From an uncultured Akkermansia sp. (GTDB taxonomy: Bacteria > Verrucomicrobiota > Verrucomicrobiia > Verrucomicrobiales > Akkermansiaceae), in assembly GCA_904501975.1 (NCBI GenBank), contig CAJGCZ010000006.1, positions 1 to 64,000 on the forward strand: a stretch of DNA of 64,000 nt. The letters run 5' to 3'. The notes beneath the pieces are model-generated. The model ran no database searches. It was not told the origin of the DNA and saw only the letters and a list, made by a program, of their open reading frames with translations. A program made the translations under genes and the position numbers. How positions within the stretch are numbered: position 1 is the stretch's first letter; each line of letters starts with the position of its first letter. Shown here one piece after another: positions 1 through 8,498 of the stretch.

Positions 1-120
1 ACGGCTTACGCCGTGGTGAAGAATGCCCGTTGGGCATGGTGAAGAATCTGCCTGCGGCAGATGGTGAAGAACAGCTTGCGCTGTAGTGAAGAACGCACCT
101 GCGGTGCGTAGTACGGAGGG
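1..120. repeat. Tandem array of variable hairpins joined by a constant GTGAAGAA linker (left end cut by window)
   Basis: Five short perfect inverted repeats follow one another: acggc-ttac-gccgt, tgccc-gtt-gggca, tctgcc-tgc-ggcaga, cagc-ttgc-gctg and cgcacc-tgc-ggtgcg. They are separated by near-identical linkers (t)ggtgaagaa, the last one tagtgaagaa. The period is about 22-25 bases. Stem sequences differ between units but each stem pairs with itself, so pairing rather than sequence is what is kept. The array probably continues to the left of the window. No protein reading frame explains it. Function unknown. Confidence 0.8.
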
Positions 121-125
121 CCGAC

Positions 126-164
126 AAACTCCCATTTATCAGCCGAAAAGTTTAACTGAGCGTT
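126..164 (+). repeat. 39-base module shared with 18848-18886
   Basis: This 39-base segment directly follows the hairpin array and matches 18848-18886 at 31 of 39 positions without gaps. Both copies start aaactc-catttatca and end gagcgtt, and both lie between a palindromic repeat and a gene. It is probably the outer edge of a dispersed intergenic repeat. No function can be read from it. Confidence 0.6.
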
Positions 165-203
165 ACAAAAACAGGGCCCTATAAAAACAGCCCGTCTTAA
201 TGC

Positions 204-232
204 TTGCATTTTAGTAGGGATTATGTTATGCT
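204..232 (+). promoter_or_regulatory. Promoter of the sialidase gene, leaderless geometry
   Basis: TTGCAT (204-209), a 17-base spacer and TATGCT (227-232) match a sigma-70 type promoter. The ATG at 239 begins six bases after the -10 box, so transcription should start at or next to the start codon. Confidence 0.55.
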
Positions 233-238
233 GCGGGC

Positions 239-2251
239 ATGTTCAGAAAACTTGTTTTAGCCACCTTGGCCTGCAGCATGGCCGGGGCTACAGAAAATTT
301 TGAGAGTCAGCCCGCAGGGGCGTTGACTCAGGGTGATACCGTTTACGGCAAGCTGACGGCAGAGGCCGGGCATGCCGAAATTAATAGCGGGCACGGGCAC
401 GCCAGCAAGCAGGCCTTGCGCTTGCTGGGGGGTACTAAGCGCAGCGCCACGCTGCAATTCTCCAAAGCTTTGGAGGTAGATACCCCCGGCGAGTTCTGGG
501 TAGAGCGCTGGACGTCTCGCGGCTCGTTCTGCCTGCGAGTTCTGGCTCAATCACCCTCGGGCGAAAAAGAGATTGCCAAGCTGGAAAACATTAGCGTAGG
601 CGGTTACCACCAACAGCTCAAGTGGATGCTGCCCGCCGGCACAACTGCCCTTAAATTAGAGGCCGATACGGCAGAGGGCGGTGGTGTATTGATTGATGAT
701 TTATGCCTGATGACCGGCCCCATGAGCATCAAGAGCGTCAATTTCCGCAATCCGGGCGTCTTCCCCATCATGAAACGCTCCCCCTTCAACCCCGTTTTGG
801 CGCTGGATGTTGAGAGCGAAGGTTCCTCCCATCCCAAGAAGGTGAGCAAGGTAAGCCTTAAGGTGTCGGACCCGTCCAAGGTAGAATCCGTTACCCTGCG
901 CAGTGGCGATATAGACGGCATTGAGCTGCGCTCCGGCAAGGCCTACGGCAGCAGCATTCCGCTGGCAGACGGCTCCGTTACCATCAATGCCGAGGGTGCC
1001 CTCAACAGTGGCAACACTCACTTGTGGATTGACGTGCAGCCGAATGGCGCCGCCGCCATTGGTTCCGCCATTAGCTTCAGCGATGTAAAAATCACCATCG
1101 ACGGCAAAGAATACAGCCCCGAGCAAGCGCCCGTAACCCAGCGCGTGGGTGTTATCTTGGGTATGCCCGGTGAAAACGTGGGTAATCAGCCCAGTGGTGC
1201 AGATGCCCGCCACTGCGTAGCCTTCCGTATTCCCGGGCTTATCCGCACGCAGGAGGGCACACTCATTGGCTGTTTTGATGCCCGCTACCACCACGAGGGC
1301 GACCTGTGTGCCGATATTGATGTGGCCACTGTGCGCTCTACCGACGGAGGCCAAACCTGGACCCGCCCCGAGATTGCAATGGATGCCGGCCCCGGCCACA
1401 CCAACGGCTGCGGTGATCCCTGCATTGTGCAAGACAACTCCGGCCGCATTTGGCTGCAATCCCTTGTATGCCATTTTGCCGGTGGAGCCTCGCTTAATGT
1501 GTCTCAAACCGGTTGGGATAAGGATAAGACCGGCCAGTGGGGTATGGTTTACTCCGACGACGATGGCAAAACCTGGAGCAAAGATTACGTCAACCCCACT
1601 CGCCAAATTAAGAAAGAAGAGTGGAACACCATTCTTGCCGGCCCCGGCAACGGTATCATTACCCGAGACGGCACCATCGTCTTCCCCGCCCAGATTTGGC
1701 AAAACAATGCCAACCCGCGTTCCATGAGCACCATTTGCTACTCTAAGGACGGCGGCAAAAACTGGGTATACGGCAATGGTGTGCCCCACCGCACATCCGA
1801 GTGCCAAGTGGTGGAGCTGGCAGACGGCGCCATCATGATTAACTGCCGCAATGAAACCTGGGCGGGCAAGCGCGTGGTGTACATCACCCGCAACCTCGGC
1901 CAAACATGGGAGAAGCATGAGACCGACTGCAGCGCTTTGGTAGAACCCACTTGCCAAGCGTCCATCATTAATGTGAACTCCAAGAAGTATGGCCGCCTTC
2001 TCCTCTTCTCTAACCCGCAGAAGTACCCCCGCAGTTTCATGACGGTGCGCGCCTCTCGCGATGACGGCAAAACCTGGAACAACGGTGTGCTGTACGACAC
2101 TCGCCGCTGCATGGGCTACTCTTGCTTAGCCATGGTGGACGACGAGCACATCGGCATTATTTACGAAACCTGCCACACCAACGAGAAGAACGGCAATCGA
2201 GGCATCGGCTTCATCATTGTTCCGCTCGATGAGGTGGTGAATGCAGAGTAA
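239..2251 (+). CDS. Secreted exo-alpha-sialidase (GH33)
   Basis: Predicted to remove terminal sialic acids from mucin-type glycans outside the cell. Residues 1-17 form a signal peptide. A jelly-roll-like region follows, then roughly residues 160-315 resemble the domain found before BNR sialidase propellers. The catalytic propeller starts with the FRIP motif at about 329-332, whose arginine belongs to the sialate-binding triad. Four Asp boxes (S-x-D-x-G-x-T/N-W) lie near residues 366, 438, 502 and 605. A SECQVVEL segment carries a glutamate at 521 placed like the conserved catalytic-site glutamate. The length of 670 residues suits a multidomain gut sialidase. The gene is monocistronic, with its own leaderless-type promoter and a strong terminator. 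Confidence 0.93.
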   Translation: MFRKLVLATLACSMAGATENFESQPAGALTQGDTVYGKLTAEAGHAEINSGHGHASKQALRLLGGTKRSATLQFSKALEVDTPGEFWVERWTSRGSFCLRVLAQSPSGEKEIAKLENISVGGYHQQLKWMLPAGTTALKLEADTAEGGGVLIDDLCLMTGPMSIKSVNFRNPGVFPIMKRSPFNPVLALDVESEGSSHPKKVSKVSLKVSDPSKVESVTLRSGDIDGIELRSGKAYGSSIPLADGSVTINAEGALNSGNTHLWIDVQPNGAAAIGSAISFSDVKITIDGKEYSPEQAPVTQRVGVILGMPGENVGNQPSGADARHCVAFRIPGLIRTQEGTLIGCFDARYHHEGDLCADIDVATVRSTDGGQTWTRPEIAMDAGPGHTNGCGDPCIVQDNSGRIWLQSLVCHFAGGASLNVSQTGWDKDKTGQWGMVYSDDDGKTWSKDYVNPTRQIKKEEWNTILAGPGNGIITRDGTIVFPAQIWQNNANPRSMSTICYSKDGGKNWVYGNGVPHRTSECQVVELADGAIMINCRNETWAGKRVVYITRNLGQTWEKHETDCSALVEPTCQASIINVNSKKYGRLLLFSNPQKYPRSFMTVRASRDDGKTWNNGVLYDTRRCMGYSCLAMVDDEHIGIIYETCHTNEKNGNRGIGFIIVPLDEVVNAE

Positions 2252-2287
2252 GCACTCTGCCCTGTGGCCATATTCACCTTATTATAT

Positions 2288-2323
2288 CTGCCGCCGATTC
2301 ACCTCGGCGGCAGCGTTTTTTTT
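2288..2323 (+). terminator. Intrinsic terminator after the sialidase gene
   Basis: A stem of ctgccgcc paired with cggcggcag is followed by a run of eight T at 2316-2323, 37 bases after the stop codon. Confidence 0.85.
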
Positions 2324-2340
2324 GGAGAGAGAGAGGGCGT

Positions 2341-2472
2341 TTAAGTCGAGTTACGAATTCCGAAAATCGAAGTGGGATTTACAAGGTACAATTTAAAAGT
2401 TCCGCTCGCCTGCAATCGGCAGGGAGCGGAACTCTTAAATTCGTCCTTCGGACGTCGCACCTCGTACTTCCG
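2341..2472. repeat. Dispersed palindromic intergenic element, copy A
   Basis: The core hairpin at about 2398-2433 has arms agttccgctc and gagcggaact around cctgc-aatcg-gcagg. It is flanked by acgaattc on the left and aattcgtcc, tcgtacttccg on the right, plus tacaaggtacaattt. The same words and order occur in the copies near 14645 and 18681. It lies between the converging sialidase and 2479-2997 genes. Confidence 0.7.
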
Positions 2473-2478
2473 TTGCCT

Positions 2479-2997
2479 TTATCGGGCAATGGGGGCTACG
2501 GAGTAATCACCGGCAGGAGCCTCCGGGCAGGCAGGCACTTTGTCCGGAGAAGCCACCTTCTCAATCTGCGTTACAGGACGGAAGAGAGCAACCTCGTAGC
2601 CAAAATCGCCGTAGTAATGCTTCTGCGTCAGGCGCACCTTGTCGCCAAGCTTCAGAGAATCAATCGCCTCAAACACAGCGGCGTCATCCTGGCCAGGGGT
2701 GGGCTTCTTCACGTCTACCATCAGCATGGAAGCGGGCTCCATCTTGTCGTCGCCGTACTTACCCACCAATCGATAGTTCTCATTTTTGAGCACACGGAAA
2801 CGGGCCACCTTCGTGGCGTGGTCGCACTTGTCCGGGCAATCAGCCGTCATGTGGCGGCAGGGAATATCCAACAGGCCCATGTACTGAGCCACCACCGTGT
2901 TCTCTGCCAACAAATCAGCCTTCTCGGGCATGGGGGATGCCATCAGGGACGCTGCACCAAGAGCCATCACGGCCAGCATTTGCATGTAGTTCTTCAT
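2479..2997 (-). CDS. Small secreted protein with a cysteine cluster, function unknown
   Basis: A 172-residue protein with a clear signal peptide (MKNYMQMLAVMALGAASLMA). The mature part has a Cys/His cluster, PCRHMTADCPDKCDH, that could bind a metal or form disulfides. The remainder, with segments such as RFRVLKNENYRLVGKYGD and LKLGDKVRLTQKHYYGD, reads like a small beta-rich fold. I do not recognise the family. The gene stands alone on the minus strand and converges with the sialidase, from which the palindromic element separates it. A weak promoter-like TTGAGC/TACAGA pair lies upstream of 2997. Export is well supported; the role is not. Confidence 0.7.
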   Translation of the reverse strand: MKNYMQMLAVMALGAASLMASPMPEKADLLAENTVVAQYMGLLDIPCRHMTADCPDKCDHATKVARFRVLKNENYRLVGKYGDDKMEPASMLMVDVKKPTPGQDDAAVFEAIDSLKLGDKVRLTQKHYYGDFGYEVALFRPVTQIEKVASPDKVPACPEAPAGDYSVAPIAR

Positions 2998-3394
2998 GGT
3001 TTTCTAGTTTTTTGTTTGTAAGAAATTCTCTCTGTACGCCCTAGCTAATACCGCTCAACCGTCCATCCGCGACAAAAACTCACTTTTTTTCAAAAAAATG
3101 GAGAACGGGCTGATGGTCTTGGCGCACCGCAGGTGCAATCTAACATGTAACAGCTGCGCTGTCAATCCCTAATTGAATCCCCCCACACTCGGATTTTTTT
3201 AGCACCGCTCAGCCCTCCTTTCCCATAATATTCTCTCACTAACGCCCCCCAATTGAACCCCGGGGGGGTGGCATATAGGGTGGTATTATATTGCAGGTCT
3301 TTCATTATCCGTGTTTTATCAATAAATAGCATAAATATTGAAGCCACGCATTATGCCACCCCTAACAGGGTTCCAAAATATTTTTTCATCTTTC

Positions 3395-3547
3395 CCGGGG
3401 TTTCCGTCTTCGTCTACGTCTACGCCGTGACAGGCCGCTGCTGCGCAGCTCCACCCCGGGCTACCATATTCAGCCCCTCGTCGGGGCTCTTGAATTCCGT
3501 TCGCTGCGCTCACATTAACCGGCCCCACAAATTGCTATTTGTGGGGC
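3395..3547. repeat. REP-like GC-rich hairpin cluster
   Basis: Closely spaced hairpins: gccgctgctgcgcagct, a caccccgggct stretch, agcccc-tcg-tcggggct (3471-3487) and gccccacaaat-tgct-atttgtggggc (3522-3547). The arrangement 'caccccgggctac...gcccctcgtcggggc' resembles dispersed intergenic repeats I know from several bacterial phyla. That resemblance is from memory and was not searched. Confidence 0.45.
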
Positions 3548-3576
3548 TATCAACAGAATACATACGCATAGCGCAT

Positions 3577-3611
3577 AAAAAGCCGCCATCCTCACAGACA
3601 GCGGCTTTTTT
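3577..3611 (-). terminator. Terminator of the GH-D glycosidase gene
   Basis: aaaaagccgc pairs with gcggctttttt. Read on the minus strand the stem ends in a T run, 21 bases beyond the stop codon at 3632. Confidence 0.8.
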
Positions 3612-3631
3612 GGGGGGAGCGATAAACTCGT

Positions 3632-6181
3632 TTATTTCATATCGCAGGTACCTTCCATTGTGACAATATCGAAAGGACTGAGGGTTATCTCGATGGGAGC
3701 ATCCACGTCGATAGCCCTATCCATCACCGGTAAACGCGTCTGGTCATCGAACGAACTGCGCAGGGTAACAGTGCCTTTCACCGTGGGGGGCACATCCAAA
3801 ATTTGGCGCAGCGTACCGTTCAGCGTTTTGGTGTGCTCGGATGAGTTGCGCAGCGACAGCGTGCACTTACTCTTGTTCCACGAGGCCCAGCCGTAAATAT
3901 CGCCGTCCTTTCTCTCTTTGTCCCAAGGATTACCGCCAACCCAGTGCACATCAGCCAGAACATCCGCATTGCGGCGAATCCACTCAATGTTGCGGGCCAA
4001 CTCATCCCAAAGAATACCGTCTTGTTGGTTCATGAGGTCGGCATCCACATAGAGTTCTTGCAGGGCAGAGCCGCTGGTGAAAGCGGTGCGGATTTCCTTG
4101 ATACAGTTGGCGGGGTCCTTACTCATCACGCGGGGCGGCCCGTTCTTCGTGATGATGGTGCCGTGAATCATGATAGAGTTGATGGGGAAGAGCGGTGCCC
4201 CTGTCACAAAGATTTCATGCACAAGGCGGTCGCGATACGTAATCCAACGGTCACGAGCATCACCCATGGTACCGATTTGGTCGAAGTCACCCTCCTGTCG
4301 CCAAATGGAATCTGCATGCATGAACCAGAACGGGCTGGCCCAGGTACCTACCGTGGTATTAAGGAAGATATCCGGGCGGGCTTTGCGCAAGGCAGCAAGC
4401 ACGCTGATGATGCCCTCGGCATCTTCCAGCCCGGCGGGACCATAAGCAATGGGCTTGGTAGAGATGCCATCGAACTTGAAATAGCGCATATCGTACTTCT
4501 TCACCATGTCTGTGCAGCGTCCCACAAAGGCATTGAAGTAAATGGGATTGGAGAGCTCAAAGTTGGAAATACGGTTATTGGGATGGGTCTTGTTCCAATA
4601 GGCTATACGCTGATTTTTACTATAGCCATACCCACCTACCGGGCCAAGCCATGTTCCCATACCACAGTCCATGGATGTGACTAACTTGTTCAGATTAGCA
4701 AATCCTTGGGGGAAACCGACATGGAAATCCCACAGACTGTTAAAGTCGTCCCACCCATCATCAATCACAAAGGCGTCTATCGTCGTTTTGCGCTTTTTAT
4801 ACAGCTCGCGCTTCCAGGTTTTAGCAATCTCCATGGAGATTTGCTCCGTGGTACGCTGCATCGGGTCTTTAAAATCATGGCGCACAATACCTACTTCATA
4901 CCAGTCATTATAATGAACAAATGTGCGATACGGAACAGGTTTTTCTCGTTCAATGTAGCTCAGGAAAGAACGGCGCTGCTGGTCGGGAGCAAACAAGCCA
5001 ATGACGGAATTGACCGTCCAGGATTTTCCCGGATTGAGCGTCGTTTTGCGCACCCAACTGCCACGCACCAGATTCTCCGGCACGGTATCGGAGCTCTCCT
5101 GCAGAGCCCCCATGGGGAGTGACAAGGAAATAGAGCCGTGACTGGTCAGCGGTTCGGTCTTAGTCTCCACCCAATAGCGCAATTTGTAGTTGCCGGCTTT
5201 GGGCACATGAATGCGATATTCCGCATTTTTTGCCTTTTCTCCGGTAAAGCCACGGTGAATATCTTCTGAAACTACCTGTCCGCTATCAGTCACCAACTGC
5301 ACACCTACCATGTTGAGACGATTGTTGCCACGGGCGTATTTGAACACAATTCGGCATTCGCCGGACTTGGTAAAGTTCACCGCACCTTCGGCCACCTTCA
5401 CGTCTTTAAGAATCGGCCCATTTTTGGCATCATAGCGACGGCCGTATACCGGCTGGAAACCGGCCGGCACGGCAAATGCGCTGCCAAACATTTCAGGGGT
5501 CCAGCTCTCTGCGTTCCAAGTGTCATCTACATCGGTCCCCTGCATGCCAACAGTCATGGCAGACATGGGGGTCTCAAGCCCCATAAAGAGCTTATCGGTA
5601 ACAACCACAGTTCCGTGGGTTGTGTTGCCGGAGATGGAGGGGGCGCCACCTGCAGCAGTGGGAATGACCTGCAGCGGAGTAATAGTATTGAAGTGCACCG
5701 GCTTGTCCGCCGCCTTGATTGTGTACTCTTGGCGCAGGTAGTGAGACCCATTGCGCAGAACAGCTCTCCACTCTACTGAGAAGGAACCATCGGGAGCACT
5801 AAAGGTGGAGCTGATGGCTTTGCCCGGCAGTTGCTTTGAGATTGTCAGGCTGTTGGGGTTCCCCTTCAAATTAATCATTTTCGGGGCAGATGCCACCATG
5901 TCGGTAGAGCTCAATACCCTCTTATCGGCTAATGTTATTTGGAATACGGGGCCGCCGCCGCTTACCAATAGGGAGCCATCCGCAGACTTAAATCCGCCGA
6001 AATGCACGCCTCCGTCTTTCCATGTAAAATCTGCACTCAACAGCTCGTTGCTCACGGTGTAGGTCTCGCCTTTGTGCGAGGCGGTTGCCGCGCCCGGATT
6101 TGTTCCCGGGTACTCCACGGCCGCAGAGCCTACCCCAGCCGCCGCTGCCAGTACGGTTAAAAGAAATGTTTTCTTAAGCAT
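3632..6181 (-). CDS. Secreted clan GH-D glycoside hydrolase (GH36-like alpha-galactosidase / alpha-N-acetylgalactosaminidase)
   Basis: An 849-residue exported enzyme with a signal peptide at residues 1-20. An N-terminal beta-sandwich is followed, around residues 260-365, by a region that reads like an inserted carbohydrate-binding module. The catalytic barrel contains VIDDGW (about 472-477). It also contains YFKFDG with Asp571, which sits where the GH36/GH27 nucleophile aspartate is found. GDFDQ further on is a candidate acid/base region. The C-terminal part is beta-rich. Clan GH-D membership is well supported. The exact sugar is not fixed by sequence; removal of alpha-linked Gal or GalNAc from mucin or blood-group glycans would fit the neighbouring sialidase. 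It has its own promoter and terminator. Confidence 0.82.
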   Translation of the reverse strand: MLKKTFLLTVLAAAAGVGSAAVEYPGTNPGAATASHKGETYTVSNELLSADFTWKDGGVHFGGFKSADGSLLVSGGGPVFQITLADKRVLSSTDMVASAPKMINLKGNPNSLTISKQLPGKAISSTFSAPDGSFSVEWRAVLRNGSHYLRQEYTIKAADKPVHFNTITPLQVIPTAAGGAPSISGNTTHGTVVVTDKLFMGLETPMSAMTVGMQGTDVDDTWNAESWTPEMFGSAFAVPAGFQPVYGRRYDAKNGPILKDVKVAEGAVNFTKSGECRIVFKYARGNNRLNMVGVQLVTDSGQVVSEDIHRGFTGEKAKNAEYRIHVPKAGNYKLRYWVETKTEPLTSHGSISLSLPMGALQESSDTVPENLVRGSWVRKTTLNPGKSWTVNSVIGLFAPDQQRRSFLSYIEREKPVPYRTFVHYNDWYEVGIVRHDFKDPMQRTTEQISMEIAKTWKRELYKKRKTTIDAFVIDDGWDDFNSLWDFHVGFPQGFANLNKLVTSMDCGMGTWLGPVGGYGYSKNQRIAYWNKTHPNNRISNFELSNPIYFNAFVGRCTDMVKKYDMRYFKFDGISTKPIAYGPAGLEDAEGIISVLAALRKARPDIFLNTTVGTWASPFWFMHADSIWRQEGDFDQIGTMGDARDRWITYRDRLVHEIFVTGAPLFPINSIMIHGTIITKNGPPRVMSKDPANCIKEIRTAFTSGSALQELYVDADLMNQQDGILWDELARNIEWIRRNADVLADVHWVGGNPWDKERKDGDIYGWASWNKSKCTLSLRNSSEHTKTLNGTLRQILDVPPTVKGTVTLRSSFDDQTRLPVMDRAIDVDAPIEITLSPFDIVTMEGTCDMK

Positions 6182-6213
6182 AACACGTCATCAATAATCT
6201 CTATACCCTTCAA

Positions 6214-6242
6214 ATTCTACCATAATAAGTGCCCCAAAGCAA
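6214..6242 (-). promoter_or_regulatory. Promoter of the GH-D glycosidase gene
   Basis: On the minus strand TTGCTT (6242-6237), a 17-base spacer and TAGAAT (6219-6214). The predicted leader is about 25-30 bases. Confidence 0.6.
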
Positions 6243-6331
6243 GCAAGAATCTCACTTCCCCCTTGGGCCCGTATTAAGAAAGGCATTAAGCTTCTCCCCC
6301 GGCACTCGCTATCGTGGTATCATACAACACG

Positions 6332-6373
6332 AAAAAGCGCACTGAGAAGTTAGAGCTTCAACAGTGCGCTTTA
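6332..6373 (-). terminator. Terminator downstream of tRNA-Cys
   Basis: aaagcgcactg pairs with cagtgcgcttt across a 17-base loop. On the minus strand the stem is followed by TTTTTC, just past the 3' end of the tRNA. Confidence 0.75.
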
Positions 6374-6378
6374 CTTAG

Positions 6379-6452
6379 AGGCGGGAGTGGGATTTGAACC
6401 CACGAATGTCGGTTTTGCAAACCGATGCCTTAGGCCACTTGGCTATCCCGCC
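6379..6452 (-). tRNA. tRNA-Cys (anticodon GCA)
   Basis: A 74-base cloverleaf. Acceptor GGCGGGA pairs with TCCCGCC and the discriminator is T, as in tRNA-Cys. The D arm is GCC/GGC. The anticodon stem TCGGT/ACCGA encloses loop TTGCAAA, giving anticodon GCA. The T arm is GTGGG-TTCAAAT-CCCAC. The 3' CCA is not encoded; the next bases read CTA. A consensus promoter and a terminator flank the gene, so it is a single-gene unit. Confidence 0.95.
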
Positions 6453-6471
6453 TTTAGTGGGGTGCTGGGGA

Positions 6472-6500
6472 ATTATACAGAGGGTGGGGAGTTGAGTCAA
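6472..6500 (-). promoter_or_regulatory. Near-consensus sigma-70 promoter of tRNA-Cys
   Basis: On the minus strand TTGACT (6500-6495), a 17-base spacer and a perfect TATAAT (6477-6472), ending 20 bases before the mature tRNA 5' end. It is among the best promoters in the window and supports a standard housekeeping consensus in this organism. Confidence 0.85.
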
Positions 6501-6595
6501 GTGAAAAATTAAATTTTTCCCAAGTTTTTTTGACAGGGGCACAATTTTTGCCTGTTTTTGTGCCGGGGTGGGAGTTGGGGTGTCAGAGACGATAT

Positions 6596-7981
6596 ATGAA
6601 AAGCTCACCCGAAAAAGAAGCTATCAGCTTATTTGGCTCGGACGATGTGGCAAAGCCGCTGCCGAGCAAGAAATTCCCGCCGCATTCGATGCATGCGGAT
6701 GAGAGTTTTCAACTGATACGCGATGAACTGATGCTGGATGGCAATGCGCGCCAAAACTTGGCCACTTTCTGCCAAACTTGGGATGACCCGCAGGTACACC
6801 GATTGATGGATCTGTGCATCAGCAAAAACATGATAGATAAAGATGAATACCCGCAATGTGCCGAAATTGAGCAACGTTGTGTGCGAATGATAGCCGATTT
6901 GTGGAATGCACCGAATCCGGAAAAGGTTATAGGTTGCTCTACCATTGGCTCGAGCGAAGCCTGTATGCTGGGAGGCATGGCTGCCCTGCACCGCTGGCGA
7001 GCCCGCCGCCGCAAGGAGAATAAACCGACGGATAAGCCGAACCTGGTGTGCGGCCCGGTGCAGATTTGTTGGCACAAGTTCTGCCGCTATTGGGATGTAG
7101 AGATTCGCGAGGTGCCGATGGCACCGGGGCGCTACTGCATGGATGCAGAAGAGATGCTGAAGCGAGTGGATGAGAACACGATTTGCGTGGTGCCCACCTT
7201 TGGTGTTACATATACCGGGCAATACGAGTTTCCGGAGCCGATTTGCCGCGCGTTGGATGAACTGGCTGCCAAGGGTGGCCCGGATGTGGATGTGCACGTG
7301 GATGGTGCCAGCGGTGGTTTCTTAGCTCCCTTTATGGCGCCGGATATTTTGTTTGACTTCCGTTTGCCGCGTATTAAGTCCATCAGCTCCAGCGGCCATA
7401 AATACGGCTTGGCCCCCGTGGGCTGTGGCTGGGTTGTATGGCGCACGGTGGAGGATATGCCGGCGGAGCTGGCCTTTGCCGTCAATTACCTCGGCGGCAG
7501 CGTGCCTACCATTGCGCTCAACTTCTCCCGCCCTGCCGGACAGGTAATTTCTCAATACTACACCTTTGTACATTTGGGCAAAGAGGGTTACAAGCGCGTG
7601 CATGGTGCCGCTTACGATGTAGCTGCTTATCTGCACAAAAAGATTGCTAAGATGGGCAAGTTCGAGTTTATTGCCACCGGCAACCCGCAGACGGATATTC
7701 CTGCCGTATGCTTCTACATGAAGAAGGGCTATAATCCCGGTTACAACCTGTATGAGCTGTCGGACCGTCTGCGCACACGCGGCTGGCAGGTGCCGGCATT
7801 CAGTTTGCCGGAGGCTGTTTCAGACATTGTGGTGATGCGTGTGATGGTAAGGCGTGGTGTGAGCATGGATATGGCAGACCTGTTGCTGCATGACATGGAG
7901 CGCAGTATGGATTTTCTGAGCAAGCACGTGCCCGGGGTGCATACGGAGGAGAAGGACGCCACCGTGTTCAAACACACGTAA
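6596..7981 (+). CDS. gadB: Glutamate decarboxylase, PLP-dependent
   Basis: Converts glutamate to GABA and CO2, consuming a cytoplasmic proton; this is a classic acid-resistance activity. The 461 residues match the usual GadA/GadB length of about 466. Visible features are the N-terminal [13 protein letters not shown] segment, the cofactor region [12 protein letters not shown], and SSSGHKYG with Lys269, which takes the PLP aldimine. The ATG at 6596 is preferred to an in-frame TTG at 6530, because the extra 22 codons are not family-like and cover the tRNA promoter side. No Shine-Dalgarno sequence is visible. No gadC antiporter gene is adjacent, so the exchange partner must be elsewhere. Confidence 0.95.
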   Translation: MKSSPEKEAISLFGSDDVAKPLPSKKFPPHSMHADESFQLIRDELMLDGNARQNLATFCQTWDDPQVHRLMDLCISKNMIDKDEYPQCAEIEQRCVRMIADLWNAPNPEKVIGCSTIGSSEACMLGGMAALHRWRARRRKENKPTDKPNLVCGPVQICWHKFCRYWDVEIREVPMAPGRYCMDAEEMLKRVDENTICVVPTFGVTYTGQYEFPEPICRALDELAAKGGPDVDVHVDGASGGFLAPFMAPDILFDFRLPRIKSISSSGHKYGLAPVGCGWVVWRTVEDMPAELAFAVNYLGGSVPTIALNFSRPAGQVISQYYTFVHLGKEGYKRVHGAAYDVAAYLHKKIAKMGKFEFIATGNPQTDIPAVCFYMKKGYNPGYNLYELSDRLRTRGWQVPAFSLPEAVSDIVVMRVMVRRGVSMDMADLLLHDMERSMDFLSKHVPGVHTEEKDATVFKHT

Positions 7982-7982
7982 A

Positions 7983-8097
7983 AGGGGATTTACGATTTCA
8001 GATTTACGATTTGCGAATTGGGAGGCTTGGCTTGCAAACGCTCACAAGCGAGCGGAACTCCTTCATTCGCAAATCGTAATCCCGAATTCGGCCTTCC
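7983..8097. repeat. Dispersed palindromic intergenic element, copy B
   Basis: Inverted arms gatttacgatttgcgaa (8001-8017) and ttcgcaaatcgtaatccc (8066-8083), with an extra gggatttacgattt at 7984-7997. The centre holds gctcacaagcgagcggaac, and cccgaattcgg follows. The vocabulary (gatttac, gcggaac, gaattcg) is shared with copies A, C and D, but the order is less well kept. Confidence 0.6.
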
Positions 8098-8102
8098 GCC
8101 GG

Positions 8103-8393
8103 TCACGCGGCCGAGCCTTTACGGGGGCGGATTCCTTTGGGGAAAAGCCCCACGGGCTGGTGCTCACGGCATTCGTCGAAAGCGCGGGCGGGGTCGTTGG
8201 GGTAAAGGCGCAGTTTCTCCAGCACCAAGTTGCGCACAGACAAGGCCGCCTCTAAGGATTCCTGCTCGCCGCCGAACTGCTTATCGGAAAAGTAGCGGGT
8301 GAAATGGATTTGATTGCGGCAGAGGGTAACGCGCCAGCCCTGAAACGAGGTAAACTCGTACGTAAAACGTGTGATATTGCGTATGCTTTTCAT
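8103..8393 (-). CDS. Small AP2/integrase-arm-like DNA-binding protein
   Basis: A 96-residue basic protein. Its centre, GWRVTLCRNQIHFTRYFSD followed by KQFGGEQESLEAAL, has the strand-strand-strand-helix pattern of bacterial AP2-like or integrase-arm DNA-binding domains (GWRV...YFSD..GG...ALEAA). The ATG at 8393 is preferred to one at 8411, since a TATGAT -10-like box overlaps the earlier codons. It is transcribed towards the palindromic repeat at 7983-8097. Fold assignment is by pattern only; a DNA target is unknown. It could be a stray domain from a mobile element. Confidence 0.55.
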   Translation of the reverse strand: MKSIRNITRFTYEFTSFQGWRVTLCRNQIHFTRYFSDKQFGGEQESLEAALSVRNLVLEKLRLYPNDPARAFDECREHQPVGLFPKGIRPRKGSAA

Positions 8394-8498
8394 AGCGGCG
8401 CCATCATACAACAGTTAATGGGGCGGCGCTACTTGTATTAGGAGTAAACATACAACTTCGCTTGAGGAATCTGCCGCGCATGATAATCTGTTGGCGTT

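Larger units (their letters stand above)
2998..3631. other. Gene-free intergenic region with hairpins and a repeat fragment
   Basis: No convincing gene lies in these 634 bases. They hold two short hairpins, gcacc-gca-ggtgc (3124-3136) and cagc-tgc-gctg (3151-3161), that reuse stems of the array at 1-120. An AT-rich part at about 3266-3362 is bounded by inverted arms ggggtggcata and tatgccacccc. A REP-like stretch follows (listed separately), then the terminator of the next gene. A 61-codon minus-strand frame at 3162-3347 has no support as a gene. Confidence 0.6.

Noticed and set aside
1..120. CRISPR array
   Set aside because: The constant part is only 9-10 bases and the variable parts are palindromes of 12-15 bases, not spacers. 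No cas genes are present.
701..1957. 418-codon minus-strand frame opposite the sialidase
   Set aside because: The plus-strand sialidase has four Asp boxes and a signal peptide; the opposite frame shows low-complexity Ala/Gly/His sequence.
3162..3347. Possible small gene in the gene-free region
   Set aside because: 61 codons with unremarkable composition, overlapping AT-rich and repeat DNA, without promoter or family pattern.
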